From Branchiostoma floridae (Eukaryota > Chordata > Leptocardii > Amphioxiformes > Branchiostomatidae): a stretch of 64,000 nt of DNA. Below, piece after piece: positions 37,060 through 47,801 of this stretch. A program made the position numbers and the translations under genes. How positions within the stretch are numbered: the stretch's first letter is position 1; each line of letters starts with the position of its first letter. The stretch covers positions 1,425,724-1,489,723 of the forward strand of contig NC_049992.1 of the NCBI RefSeq assembly GCF_000003815.2, read 5' to 3'. The notes below the pieces were generated by a model, which was given only the letters and a program-made list of their open reading frames with translations, did no database searches and was not told the DNA's origin.

Positions 37060-38126
37060 TTTGGAAGTCTACAGACAAAAAACATCATTTAGATGTTATG
37101 ATAATGGACTGGTATATTCTGCCTCAGGATCCATACTTAATAGCATGACTCTGTGGCCGAGCAATAAAGCAACCCCGCTGCTTGGCCATCTGGATCCAAT
37201 TCCATGGCCATGGATCTGGACCTAAATCTGATTCCAGGGTCGGCTCAGCTTGGACATGTTGTAAGGGATTGCATCCGTCTTTCGGAAGGGACGTAAAATG
37301 GGGGTTCCGTGTTGGAGGAGGTGCCTCAAGCACGTAAAACAGTCTCAATATTAAGATTGGGTACCTACTGGCGGCAATAATTGCAAGGGTATCGACTGGC
37401 TGTGGTTCAAGTTAAAGATTCAAGGTATTTACACGTACATTCAGATGGCTATCATACATCATGTTAATCTTATATTATATGCCAAAAAGCAAGGTACAAA
37501 GAACATTGCAAACCCAGCGACAACAGCTACTCTTCTGCCATTTTCAACCACCTAAAGCACAACCAATGACACTCCTTCAACCTCCAATCCACCGATATCC
37601 TAGACCGCAAACCCCGCTGGTTCGAACGGGGGTCAGAGAGGCTACATATGAGAGAATATACAATCCCACCTTTAACAGGAAAGGGGGTCTACGTGTGGAA
37701 CTATCTGGTACTTGGGATCTGGCACCAGCCCGATAAAAAAACGGCCCCGAGAAAAGGCGCAAAACCAGCCAGAGCCTAACCTCTGCTTGGAGATGAAAAT
37801 TATTACGTTTTCTGCCGGGCGGGCTTCTCTGACAGGCAGACAGCCTGTGTTCGCTATCTGTAGATGTTAATGTGGGAGACTGTAGACTCATGTACACCTT
37901 GTGTACACGGTTGGCAAAGAAGTCATGCACCCAGAAAACGTCACTATCTCCCAAAATTTTCAATAAATCACTCCCCCCCCAACCCTCCGTGACCATGTAT
38001 GTATACAGATGACATGACAGCCCATCGGTTCAACACGGAAAATAGTCCGAGTCACGCTTGTAAAAAAGACCATAAGTCTAGAATTCACACGGATGTCTTC
38101 TATCAAATCTAAAGAATCGTTCCTAC

Positions 38127-38240
38127 CTTAGGTTAGTTGCAGTTTCTGAATACAGAAACGATAATTCCCGATCTACGATCAATCACGGACTGAAGTTGTT
38201 GTTTTGTCCGCCATGTTCGTAGCAACATGGGTCACGTGAC
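38127..38240 (-). promoter_or_regulatory. Candidate CFAP74 promoter and 5' noncoding exon
   Basis: The exon holding the CFAP74 ATG starts with an acceptor at about 37070, so a leader exon is needed. A donor CTAAG|GTAGGA on the minus strand at about 38126 could end it. Just upstream lie an X-box-like element at 38215-38226 (GTTGCTACGAAC on the minus strand, close to the RFX consensus) and a palindromic TCACGTGA E-box at 38232-38239. RFX control is expected for motile-cilia genes. The motif assignment is inference. Confidence 0.45.
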
Positions 38241-39841
38241 TGCTCTTGTTCCCAGAGTCGCCAGTGCGACTTCAGAATAGCGCCTCTAGCGACTTTTACC
38301 ATATCTGCAGATGATATGAAACTCAATGGATGTCTGATAATGTAATCGAACATTACACAATGCGAAAACAACTTCCACATTTCTTAAGTACCAAGTTATC
38401 GAAAATAATAGGTGACCGACTGCCTAAAACTACAAAATAACCCGATTACATGTGAATGTTTTTTATGTACGTTTTGTAAAGATGTCTACGCGTTCGTCTG
38501 AGAGCTGCCAAGGCGGACTCAGTGTGAAGAAATGTTTCATTGACAATATATAACGCAAACTACAATACAACAGAAAATACTTGGTTGCGTACTATATCCT
38601 ATATGAATTCGTTCTTTCTATGTGGCGTCTTGATAGTAAGTTATTAACTTGAGTGTCGCGCCATATAACTACTAGTATTGTAAATTTGTAATTGTCTTTG
38701 TCTACATGCAAATGATGAAATGTAGTCAGCCAAAATTGCAAGATCACCCAAAAACTGTTAACAACCTGGTTTTGAATTTGTTAACATTATAACTTCGCGT
38801 ATTTTAATGACGCAATCTCAAGCTCCTTTGACACAGTAAAACTACAGCGACTTCTAAAACTATAACGTTACATGCAAACGAACTCATACATTGCACACAA
38901 TGACTTAACCCAACGGTTACATAACTTATCCATCTACGAAGGTCAGTTTCTTTATACCGTATTCCAAATGCGAGACGAGATTGTTATCGATAATATTTTG
39001 TTGTTCTGTATGTAGCCCCGTAGTACTATTGTCTGTATAGCTATTAGTCATTGTTGTTGGTTGCCATACATTGTACCTTGTGCGATCTAAACGATCGGCA
39101 ATAAAAATTCATTCATTCATTCATTCATTCATTCATTCATTCATTCATTCATTCATTCATTCATTCATTCATTCATTCATTCATTCATTCATTCATTCAT
39201 TCATTCATTCATTCACTCATTCATTCATTCATTCATTCATAAACGTTACATGAGTATGAATAAATCAACATGCTAAGTTTAGCGTATGATCTAACACAAA
39301 CAGCTGACTTAGCCGCACTATGTAAACTGCCCAGGTTATACACACGCCAACCTGCCGCGGTGTTTGCCTAACATTCTACAGCCGCTTGTTTTTCTGACCT
39401 TTGTCGGGGGAGAGATTCGTTCAAAGTCCTCCTGATCTGACCTAACGGTTAGAACTACTGAAGGGTGGGTGAGCCTATCACAAAAGAGGGGGTGACTCGA
39501 AAATGACAGTTCCAATTATACCACACGAAGACATATACTGTCTATATTTGATGTCTATAACTATGTTCATTATTAATTCTAAAGTGTTCACTGGGTTGAA
39601 TGTAGTGCAAACAAACATAGCTGCATGTAACTTTATGATGGAGAGCTGTCCACCCCTTTGTCTGTGTGGAACGGTCCAAATTGTTGGCAAAGTTTTCTGG
39701 CTATGGTAAAGAACCGCTGATATGTGCCTCAGACGGGAAATAGCAGCGCATAGCGTTTGGCATGACACCACAAAGTTCTGTAACGTTACCTACATGTGTA
39801 ACCGTTCATGTCTTTCTGAAACCTGACCCCCAGCAGCCATC
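38241..39841. other. Intergenic spacer between CFAP74 and the RING gene
   Basis: AT-rich DNA between two divergently transcribed genes. Apart from the ATTC microsatellite (39109-39240) I see no gene, RNA or mobile element that I can support. The promoter of the RING gene should lie at its right end. Confidence 0.5.
39109..39240. repeat. (ATTC)n microsatellite
   Basis: About 33 copies of ATTC, with one ACTC variant near 39214. Confidence 0.95.
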
Positions 39842-41229
39842 ATGCCACGACATAGACTAGGCCACATAGCGGTACGTATAACGTTACGTGTGTTAGGCTA
39901 GTCTGCTTACAAAGGTAACTTCGTATTGTTTGTATTCTAATGTATGTTATTGTGTATTTAATGTTGAAGAAACCTATTCCTTTGCTTTAGCCTTTAAGTG
40001 TTGTTACCTACATGATAACCTCCATAAAGGAGGTATTGTTTTCGGTGTCTCACTGTGTCTGTCTATGTGTCTGGATTTACATCTATTTTGGCAATTGCAA
40101 GCATGTCTCAATTTAAGCGATGAAGCTGTGTGTTGATAGTTTTCATATTTCGTATGCGCAAAAACACATTTCAATATTGATTTAGGGCAAGTTCCTAGTG
40201 GCTTTCCTCGTTTTGTATTCCTTATTTACGCTTTACACGATTGTCTAACCAACAAAAGTTGTAGGTAGTAGCTATGTGACCTCAATCTGTACAAGCGTGA
40301 TGTTTTATCACGTCAGCTGTTCCGAGACTGCCTACAGGATTGAAGAGTCTTCCTGTTTGGTCTGATAGCGACGCCTATATCGCAGGTTCCTTGGCTAATC
40401 TGTGCTATTTTCTTATTACAAATCAGTTTTTCGGCCTTTCCGTGAAAACGGTTACATCTTAAATCATGATAAGTAGTAACAACGGCAAAAGGACAGAAAA
40501 ATTCCATCCAAGAAGCCTGCTATATATAGGAAGGTTAGTGTTAGGTTTTGGCTTCCTGTGTCATAAATTGTTGTGAGAGAAAGTCGCAGGCTGAGCCGGC
40601 CTAAGGACGTGGTCGGTCTCTGCAGACCTTGTCTGGCAAGGACGTGATGTTTGGAACTCTCTGTTTTACGTGACTCGCATGTCATGTAAACACGACAGTC
40701 GTGCCAACTGACGAGGCGATGTCTCTGGCTTTGGTCATGACGTGTGTGATTTTAAGTTAACGCTGGTTCAGTTGTATTGTAACGGAAAAGGTTGTAGTAG
40801 TAGTCCACTGTGTCCTGCTGCTGCAGTGGTCTTGACAAAGGTTGTACTAGTGACAAATTAGTTATCATCGGTCGGACACTACAGTACTCAAGTGTTCCAT
40901 AGTTCCAAGAGCCTCAGAAACCTTACAATTTTGACTTTTCACATCTGCTTCGAAATAAGCCTTAACCCAGGTATAACATTACAATCAATATGCCGGCTTG
41001 TTGACTCGTGGGAGGTCAACTGTGGGTCAGAGTCCGTACGTACGTGTTCCAAGTATGACGTAATGAGCTGTAGTCGCCGGCTTATCATCATTGACCTTGG
41101 ACTTTTACCTTGGCGGTGCGCTGGCGGGAATCGCTCCCTCGCTATAGCTCAACATGTGTGTCCAGGACGATTAGCGGTGTACAATATATATATTTTTTTG
41201 TATTGCGGCTAATGGAAAAAGAAAGCATT

Positions 41230-41265
<36 letters not shown>

Positions 41266-43202
41266 CCTCTCTCCCTCTCTCCCTCTCTCCCTCTCTCCCT
41301 CTCTTCAAACATGCTCCTTCCTGCTATATACAAAGCTTTTACATATTCAAGCTAAAGACTAACGGGCACAAACTTTGCGGTGCTGCAGTACCATCACGGA
41401 TGACTAGTCAGTATCGAAACAAAGTTGCCGAATACTCTTTTTGTTACATGTTCCCACACAGACAGCCCTTGGTAAAGCTGGTGTGTTTGTCGGTATCCTG
41501 ACCTACTCTGCCGTGCAGCTATGTGCCCAGATCCTCCCCCTGTCGGCCTTACAGTCCTACCTCCACGCTACAGACGCCAGTCTCGTGTCTCTGCTGTTGA
41601 GGCTGGGACAGAACACAGTCACGTTGTGCGCATGCGTCAGCGCCTCTGTGTGCGTCAGGATCGTGCTAGCAGTCTGCTTCGGCGTTACCAGGTCCGTTTG
41701 TTTATTGTTTGTTTATTTATTTTTGTTTATTTGCATATAGATCCATGCTGGTTCCATTCTACGTCTGATATGCACGCGTGCATAATGTTTCGTCCGCAAA
41801 GTTTTCCACCATTCTGTAAATCATACAAAGCTGATGCAAAATGAGGAAATGTGTGTTATGAATTGCAATTATCGGACAAACTCAAACAAGGACACGGTTT
41901 GGCAGAAAAAAGGAAAAAGTTTAATCAAGAAAAACTTTTTCGGAGAAAAACACAGCACTAATACTACTTAAACAACTATAATAAAATTCTTAACCTTCAA
42001 TAACATTTGGCGGAGAAAAGGGGTGGTGGAGGGTGAAAAGGGAGAGCAGAGGAAAAGCGTGCGACCCGCCTGCCCAGCAAACTACGAGTGACGTCACTCT
42101 CACGTGTTCCGGGTCAAAGGGCAAACGGGCCGCGCAAAAACAGATACAGTTTGCGATCAATTAATAAAAATTACAAAATGAAATTTTTCTCACATTAATA
42201 GTCGAAAACGGATACTAAGTGTCGCAGAATGCCAAAGTCTACTCCAGAATCACAAAAAAAACAGAAGATGAAGAATGTATTGTTCGGTATATCATACTCT
42301 GTTTAGTCATTTGTTCTGACGATTAAAATTTCACGATGAAGGCAACTTTTTCCCTATTTGTAACATAATACGTCAAATAGCAGTTACTCAAGCAACTGCA
42401 TATGGTTGGGGAACGGCCAGACGTTTCAGATAGCAGACACTATCTTATACCTTATCTTGTTACCTGTATATCTAACCTTCAGAGACGTAACTCATAACAA
42501 TGTCTTTAAATTATCACCAGGTTCTTAGTGGACGTCTTGGCGACAGTCTGGTTCTTCTTCGCGGCCGCCAAGGAGTCTCTCCTCAGCGGGGTTCTAAGAC
42601 GTTTCCGAAGGAACGCGGCGTTCTTCAACTCGTACCTAGAAAACTGTGTTTACTTCCGCCGGTTTGTGACAAGACCCGGTCCGACACGTGACGACACCGA
42701 CAGCGAGGAGGACACGAGCGGGAGTGAAGACGAGATGTTGTTCGGGAGCGACGCGCCGGTTCTCTCGGAAAGACGTCCGTTCCGAGGACGAACTTTCCTC
42801 ATGCTGTTCTTCGGCGTTCCCATGGTGATGATGTGGGCGCTCCTCCTCATCCTGCCCAGCATCAGGACCGGGCTGCGCAGGAGGATCAGGAACGTAGAAA
42901 CTAGTCACAGATTCGCGACCACACATTCCGAACGACAACCAACCCGTGGCGCGGAAGAACTGAGATTTACTACACAGAAAACACAAACACGTCCCGAACT
43001 GTGTAAAAAGGCACCGGGGAGAGGGAAGAGAGAGCGGTGCGCGGTGTGTTTGCACAGGAAGAGTCGTGTGCGGCTGGTTCCGTGCGGGCATGACAGACTG
43101 TGCGAGAGGTGCGCTACCAGAATCATGGACCCGGACTACCAGTACTCGGGTATATGTCCGCTGTGCAGGACTAGTGTGGAGGAAGTGGTGACAGGAAAAT
43201 AA
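39842..43202 (+). CDS. Multipass membrane RING-finger protein (putative E3 ubiquitin ligase)
   Basis: Three exons join in phase: 39842-39871, 41462-41691, 42521-43202, 313 residues. The first coding exon gives only MPRHRLGHIA. Exons 2-3 hold hydrophobic stretches at about residues 18-40, 55-85 and 88-105, and a strong one after RGRTF (about residues 180-205). A Ser/Asp/Glu-rich loop lies between. The C-terminal RING (about 260-303) reads C-x2-C-x11-C-x-H-x3-C-x2-C-x14-C-x2-C, the zf-C3HC4_3 type found in MUL1, IAPs and RNF26. TM segments plus a C-terminal RING recall RNF26, an ER-membrane ligase, but I cannot claim orthology. AATAAA overlaps the stop (43198-43203). The last 120 bp of the gene are duplicated downstream. 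Confidence 0.8.
41222..41306. repeat. CT-rich microsatellite in intron 1 of the RING gene
   Basis: A run of CT and CCCTCTCT repeats. It explains the open frames on both strands here. Confidence 0.9.
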
Positions 43203-43235
43203 AATCCTCAACCTCCAACATAAGAAATTTCCCCA

Positions 43236-43875
43236 CCACTGACGAGAGGTGCGCTACCAGAATCATGGACACGGACTACCAGTACTCGGGGATCTGTCCG
43301 CTGTGCAGGACTAGTGTGGAGGAAGTGGTGACAGGAAAATAAAATCCTCAACCTCCAACATGTTACATGAGAAATTTCTCTATCACTGACGAGAGGTGCA
43401 CTACAAGGAACATGAACCTGAACTACCGATGCTGGTACTCGGGTATCTGTCCGCTGTGTAGGACGAGTGTGGCAGAAGTGGTGACAGGGCAGTCTCAATC
43501 TCCAACGTAAAAGGACAGAACGTTGAGAAGCTCCACCTGGCGGATTTTTGACTATGCGAGAGGCGTGCCTTTAGGCCTACGTCACATGTACAACATGCCA
43601 AACCGGGGCCCGGCCGACCAGCTTTCGGGAACGAAAAATATGACATAAAAGACACCAAACTAAGAGAAGACGTAAAGAGAATAGTCGTAGGCATTATTTG
43701 TGTTTTTTTCATGCACACATTTCGGTTTTAATTTTCACAAGCAGCCCGGCCGGGCCCCGGTTTGGAAATGTGACGTTAGCCTAATAAGGATCATGGAGCC
43801 GAACTATCATGTGTACTTGGGTATCTGTGCACCGTGTAGGAGTAATGTGGAATGAGTGATGACTGGAAAATAAGC
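43236..43875 (+). repeat. Three decaying tandem copies of the RING gene's 3' end
   Basis: The segment 43098-43222 (end of the RING, stop codon and AATAAA) recurs at 43238-43360 (almost intact; keeps ICPLCRTSVEEVVTGK and a stop), at 43386-43507 (diverged, still ends in a stop) and at 43778-43875 (decayed). None has the first half of the RING, so none can make a RING alone. Confidence 0.85.
43599..43765. mobile_element. Short foldback MITE between RING-end copies 3 and 4
   Basis: About 167 bp with GC-rich inverted ends CCAAACCGGGGCCCGGCCG and the matching CGGCCGGGCCCCGGTTTGG. The AT-rich centre has no coding capacity. The target duplication is not clear. Confidence 0.65.
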
Positions 43876-44029
43876 GCAAATGCAGGAAATGTCGAACACG
43901 TTTAGCTCGAGGGAAATCCGTGAATAGTTGAGTTGCTCTTGCCCTGGTCTTGACGGAGAAGACAGGTGTAAAGTACAGACAGGTGTATTGATTTGTTGTC
44001 ACAGTTATTCTAGTGAGACAAAAAAAGAG

Positions 44030-44250
44030 TGATGGATGTCAATCGAAACGCCCGGAAGCATAAAAATCTCCGAATTTTAATGTCAACTCCTTAGTTAAAC
44101 TACAGGTATCACAATGAAGCTTGCCACATATACGTTCATACAATTTAGGTCGAGGAGTGCAATTTTTGCTTTCGTATATGACAGATGATATGTCAACGGA
44201 CAACTTAGCTCTATTCGCCAAATCCAAAGCGTCGTTGCAAAGGCTGCTAT
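44030..44250 (-). mobile_element. Possible worn retroelement fragment
   Basis: The minus strand encodes PRPKLYERICGKLHCDTC in a short frame, a C-G-x3-C-x2-C pattern seen in the linker of some Penelope-like or other retroelement proteins. Its flank GTGATGGATGTC...CGAAACGCCCGGA also occurs near 14800-14835. A weak assignment. Confidence 0.25.
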
Positions 44251-44637
44251 AACGAGGACGTGATACGTAAACATACTACTGATGTATCCAAATTGTTGCA
44301 TTCTACTTTTAATGATAGATGAGTGTACTTGTCTTTTATGTATACAAATCTGCTAGAATGTAGTTAACATTATTTGTTACTTGGCATCAATCATTGTCAA
44401 TTTCAAGTCATATAGTCACTGCAATAAAATAATGTGCAATACCTATAAATAAAGATGACGATATAGTGATACTATCATAAAGAACTATTGATATAATAAA
44501 CATAGACAACAACTCTCATCTACTCTAATAAATGAGTTTCGTTCTTGTATAAGGTTAGGCGTATAGTTACGTCTTAATACTCCTCTCTTTTCGCCTCTCT
44601 TTCTTCCCATCTCCCTAACTAGATCTTTATTTGCCCT

Positions 44638-44828
44638 CTCCTCTCTCTCTCTCTCCCTCCCTTTCTCTCTCTCCCTCCCTTTCTCTCCCTCCCTCCCTCT
44701 CTCTCCCTCACTCACTCTCATGCGCGCTCTCTCCCTCTCTCACTCACTCACTCTCACTCTCATGCGCTCTTTCCCTCTCTCTCTCTCTCTTTCCCCCCTC
44801 TCTCTCTCTCACTCACTCTCACGCGCTC

Positions 44829-44874
<46 letters not shown>

Positions 44875-44950
44875 TCACTCTCATGCGCGCTCTCTCTCTC
44901 TTTCTAGCTCTCTCGGCATCCCCCTCTCTCCTCCCTCGTTCTCTCTATCT
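44638..44950. repeat. CT-rich microsatellite tract (CTCTCTCC, CACTCACTCTCATGCG)
   Basis: A low-complexity tract 3' of the glycoprotein gene. The Leu/Ser-rich plus-strand frames here are products of this repeat. An AATAAA on the minus strand at 44626-44631 may serve gene 44960-46123. Confidence 0.9.
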
Positions 44951-44959
44951 CTCCCCCTC

Positions 44960-46123
44960 TTATTTATCCCCATCCCGATGCCTGGCCAGCACACATATAA
45001 ACCCCACAAACCCCACCAGCGCAATGATCCCGATATACGCCATGGCCTTGTCAATAACCGGCTCTAACTCTGGGTACGTGGTGTTCACGTGGATGAAAAC
45101 GAGGCAGGGCCTGCCCCAAACAGACTCGTGCCCAGGGTACCATGCAGATCTGTTGTACACGCCTCCAATAGAGTATGTGAAGTCCTGTATGTCCCGGATG
45201 TGGCAATGAAGTTTGTAATCCGTTTGGTTGTTGAGAGTTTCGGATACACAAACGCTAGTGATGGGAGTGCGCATGTGCATAACTCGTTTCCAGTACTTCT
45301 TTCTCTCGCTCGGTGCACTCTGGGTAATGTCGCAAGTGACGTCACGTGATGGTGAACCGTCCACGCATGCGTAGTCTGCTCTGTGCTGGGTGTTGTAAAA
45401 GCAAGAAATGTTGAGATGGCAACAAAACGTTGGGCAAAACTGCGATGAAATCTTGTCAGCGCTGTTGAAAAGCGTGTGTGACTGGCCCATAGCTTTGCTA
45501 GTCGTAGCGTAAAATTGTGTGCTAAAAAGGCCTTCATTCTTTGCAGGCTTTTGAGCTGCCTGTGTTGCGTTTGGGACACTAATATTCAGCATCTTTTGTC
45601 TTCCGTGGATGGCTCCGTTAGCGTGCAGTATGGCGTGCCCTGCAGTACCGTCCCCTGCCGCGTGGATGGCTCCGTTAGCGTGCCGTATGGTGTGCCCTGC
45701 AGTACCGTCCCCTGCCGCGTGGATGGCTCCGTTAGCGTGCCGTATGGCATGTCCTGCAGTACCGTCCCCTGCCGCGTGGGTGGCTCCGTTAGCGTGCCGT
45801 ATGACGTGCCCTGCAGTACCGTCCCCTGCCGCGTGGGTGGCTCCGTTTGCGTGCCGTATGACGTGCCCTGCAGTACCGTCCCTCGCCGCGTGGGTGGCTC
45901 CGTTTGCGTGCCGTATGGCATACCTTGCAGTACCGTCCCCTGCCGCGTGGGTGGCTCCGTTAGCGTGCCGTATGGTGTGTCCTGCAGTACCGTCCCCTGC
46001 CGCGTGGATGGCTCCGTTTGCGTGCCGTATAGCGTGCCTTGCAGTACCGTCCCTTGCCGCGTGAGCGCCCACAAAGCTTGAGTGGACGACGACAAAGGCG
46101 AACATTTGGAACATGCGAGTCAT
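44960..46123 (-). CDS. Type I membrane glycoprotein with eight 19-residue repeats; unrecognised family
   Basis: 387 codons, no intron seen. A signal peptide fits residues 1-21 (MTRMFQMFAFVVVHSSFVGA). Residues about 22-173 are eight 19-residue repeats of the type AAGDGTAGHAIRHANGAIH (57 bp in DNA). A Ser/Thr/Gln stretch follows, then a cysteine-rich ectodomain: FCPTFCC, ACVDG, further single cysteines, NQTDYKLHCHI, DFTY, RPCLVFIHVNTT. It ends in a TM segment (AYIGIIALVGFVGFICVL) and a short tail (ARHRDGDK). Several N-x-S/T sites lie in the ectodomain. The domain is shared with the gene at 60802-61759, which marks this frame as the coding one even though the repeat is open in other frames. I do not know the family; function is not assigned. 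Confidence 0.75.
   Translation of the reverse strand: MTRMFQMFAFVVVHSSFVGAHAARDGTARHAIRHANGAIHAAGDGTAGHTIRHANGATHAAGDGTARYAIRHANGATHAARDGTAGHVIRHANGATHAAGDGTAGHVIRHANGATHAAGDGTAGHAIRHANGAIHAAGDGTAGHTIRHANGAIHAAGDGTAGHAILHANGAIHGRQKMLNISVPNATQAAQKPAKNEGLFSTQFYATTSKAMGQSHTLFNSADKISSQFCPTFCCHLNISCFYNTQHRADYACVDGSPSRDVTCDITQSAPSERKKYWKRVMHMRTPITSVCVSETLNNQTDYKLHCHIRDIQDFTYSIGGVYNRSAWYPGHESVWGRPCLVFIHVNTTYPELEPVIDKAMAYIGIIALVGFVGFICVLARHRDGDK
45606..46058 (-). repeat. 57-bp coding minisatellite, eight copies
   Basis: The unit contains CCTGCAGTACCGTCCCCTGC (plus strand) and differs between copies by few substitutions. Because 57 is divisible by three and the unit lacks stops in several frames, long open frames appear on both strands. 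Confidence 0.9.
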
Positions 46124-46571
46124 GTTGTCGTTTTACGGTTTGCCCTTTCTTATTTTCTCGTCTCAATGGAACTGAGAAGGAAAAAAAAACAATTTGAACG
46201 TTTACTCCAATTAACGTTGTGAGGATTTGCTAACACAGAAATGTGTCTAACTCCATGCAGCCACATGTCAATAAAGAATGAAATTTCCCAAATGCACGGA
46301 GCTCGGAGCATAAATATTCTGTCAAGAATATCATTGGTAAGGTGGTAACGAAGGTGTATAAAATACCCTTTAATTTTAAAACACAGAACTCGCTCGCACA
46401 AACAGGAACATAACATAATATTCTTTCCGTATACAGAGACATACATTTCTCGCACGAAAGGTTTCGATGACGGGTTACGTTGTTGTGAGCAGTGCTGAAA
46501 CAGTCGTGTGGCATTCGGGAGCCTTTGCCGGAAAAGTTGCCGCAAATTCTTATCGCCAACCGAACACCTGC

Positions 46572-46885
46572 TAAAGGTGGGGTCACACATGCGTATATAT
46601 TCAAGTCCGTATGAGGTGCGTATGGAGCTCTTAGTCTCTACCAGGCTCCACAGGTCGCGGGAAAAATAGTAAAAATTGGACAAATATAGATACATAACAT
46701 ACCAGATGAGTCAGCTGACCGAGAAGTAATGTTAGCGACCCAGCTAACTCGTCCGACATGTTACCTGTTTACGTTTGTACAATTTCTAATATTTTCCAAC
46801 GACCTGTGGGGCCTGATGGAGGCAAATACTCCCATGCGCGCCTCATACGGACTTAAGTATATACGCAGGTGTGACCCCACCTTTA
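46572..46885. mobile_element. Foldback MITE, TA-type ends
   Basis: Long inverted arms: TAAAGGTGGGGTCACACATG at the left and TGTGACCCCACCTTTA at the right, with matched inner blocks (TTCAAGTCCGTATGAGGTGC against GCCTCATACGGACTTAAG). A TA at each end suits Tc1/mariner-type duplication. It accounts for much of the 181-codon minus-strand frame at 46150-46695. Confidence 0.75.
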
Positions 46886-47801
46886 CGAACGCACGAACTC
46901 ACCTCAGCCTTGTTTCCCCAGACCCTATGCGGAAGTGACGTCTCTGCACGACGAAGTTTCCAAATTTTCGTAAATGAAGTTATTATACATTACCTACTAC
47001 ACTAAACTACGTTTACTAGTACTGACCTGTGCTTAGCTCTCCTTGGCAAGCTTTCTGAAATACTTGAAAATTTAGCTGAAGTTTCCAAATAACAGTTTCC
47101 CGAGAAAAGCTAGTACTGACCTGTGCCTATCTCTCCTCGACAAGCTTTCTGGAATACTTGGACACTTAGCTGAAGTTTCCAAATAACTTTCCCGAGAAAA
47201 CCTCAGTGCCATGAGCTGTGAACAATGTTCGCGTTTGTCTGAACCAGATTAAACACGGCAGGAATGTGTATCAATATTTCATGGTGTATTCAATGATGCG
47301 GACTTTGTGTGATAAAACTTTACGAGGCCGTACTCAACATGCAATGGACACCTCTTGATGAGATTAGAAACCACTGTAACCCTTACATGGTGATGTGATA
47401 ATGATACTAGTACACGAAGAAAACAAATGTGGACATTTCTGTGATGGACAGTATGAGATGATAAAATGCAGTTCATGTTACAACAGCGAGGTGCCGCTTC
47501 ATTTGTATTCTGCAAGCGGTTTAATGTTATCACATTTCATACATCTTCTTGGAGTCAACAATCCTTTAGTAAATACCACAGTGCTATAAAGTTTTGCCGA
47601 CTAGCTGGCGGAATGCACACGAAGTTCAGGCCATGTATCAATGGTCATCGAGTGACGAGAGTGAAGGCATGGACCTGTAACGCCAAGCACAACTGGTCAC
47701 GCCTACTGTTTTCGATATGCGTGTGTTGGGTTCTTTAACTCGAGTGTCAAACGATCCAGGGAAGATCAGATTGCCCGTGCATTGTGTTTTAACAATATCC
47801 G
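46886..47801. other. Intergenic DNA with a 90-bp tandem duplication
   Basis: Two copies of a block of about 90 bp (AGTACTGACCTGTGC to TCCCGAGAAAA) lie at about 47028-47110 and 47111-47196. The remainder holds no supported gene. The 3' UTR of the LRP-like gene reaches in from the right. Confidence 0.6.

Noticed and set aside
36458-37225. Plus-strand open frame of 255 codons
   Set aside because: It is antisense to the exon 1 edge repeats and exists because the 103-bp unit lacks stops in some frames.
42636-43211. Minus-strand open frame of 191 codons opposite the RING exon
   Set aside because: Shadow of GC-rich coding DNA; the plus-strand frame has the RING residues and fitting splice phases.
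44631-45209. Leu/Ser-rich plus-strand open frame
   Set aside because: Product of the CT microsatellite and the antisense of the glycoprotein gene.
45515-46081. Plus-strand open frames of 188 and 151 codons and a second minus-strand frame of 169 codons
   Set aside because: They are shadows of the 57-bp minisatellite. Only the 44960-46123 minus frame continues into an ectodomain and TM segment shared with a paralogue.
46150-46695. Minus-strand open frame of 181 codons
   Set aside because: Much of it lies in one arm of the foldback MITE at 46572-46885, and the rest shows no domain or splice support.
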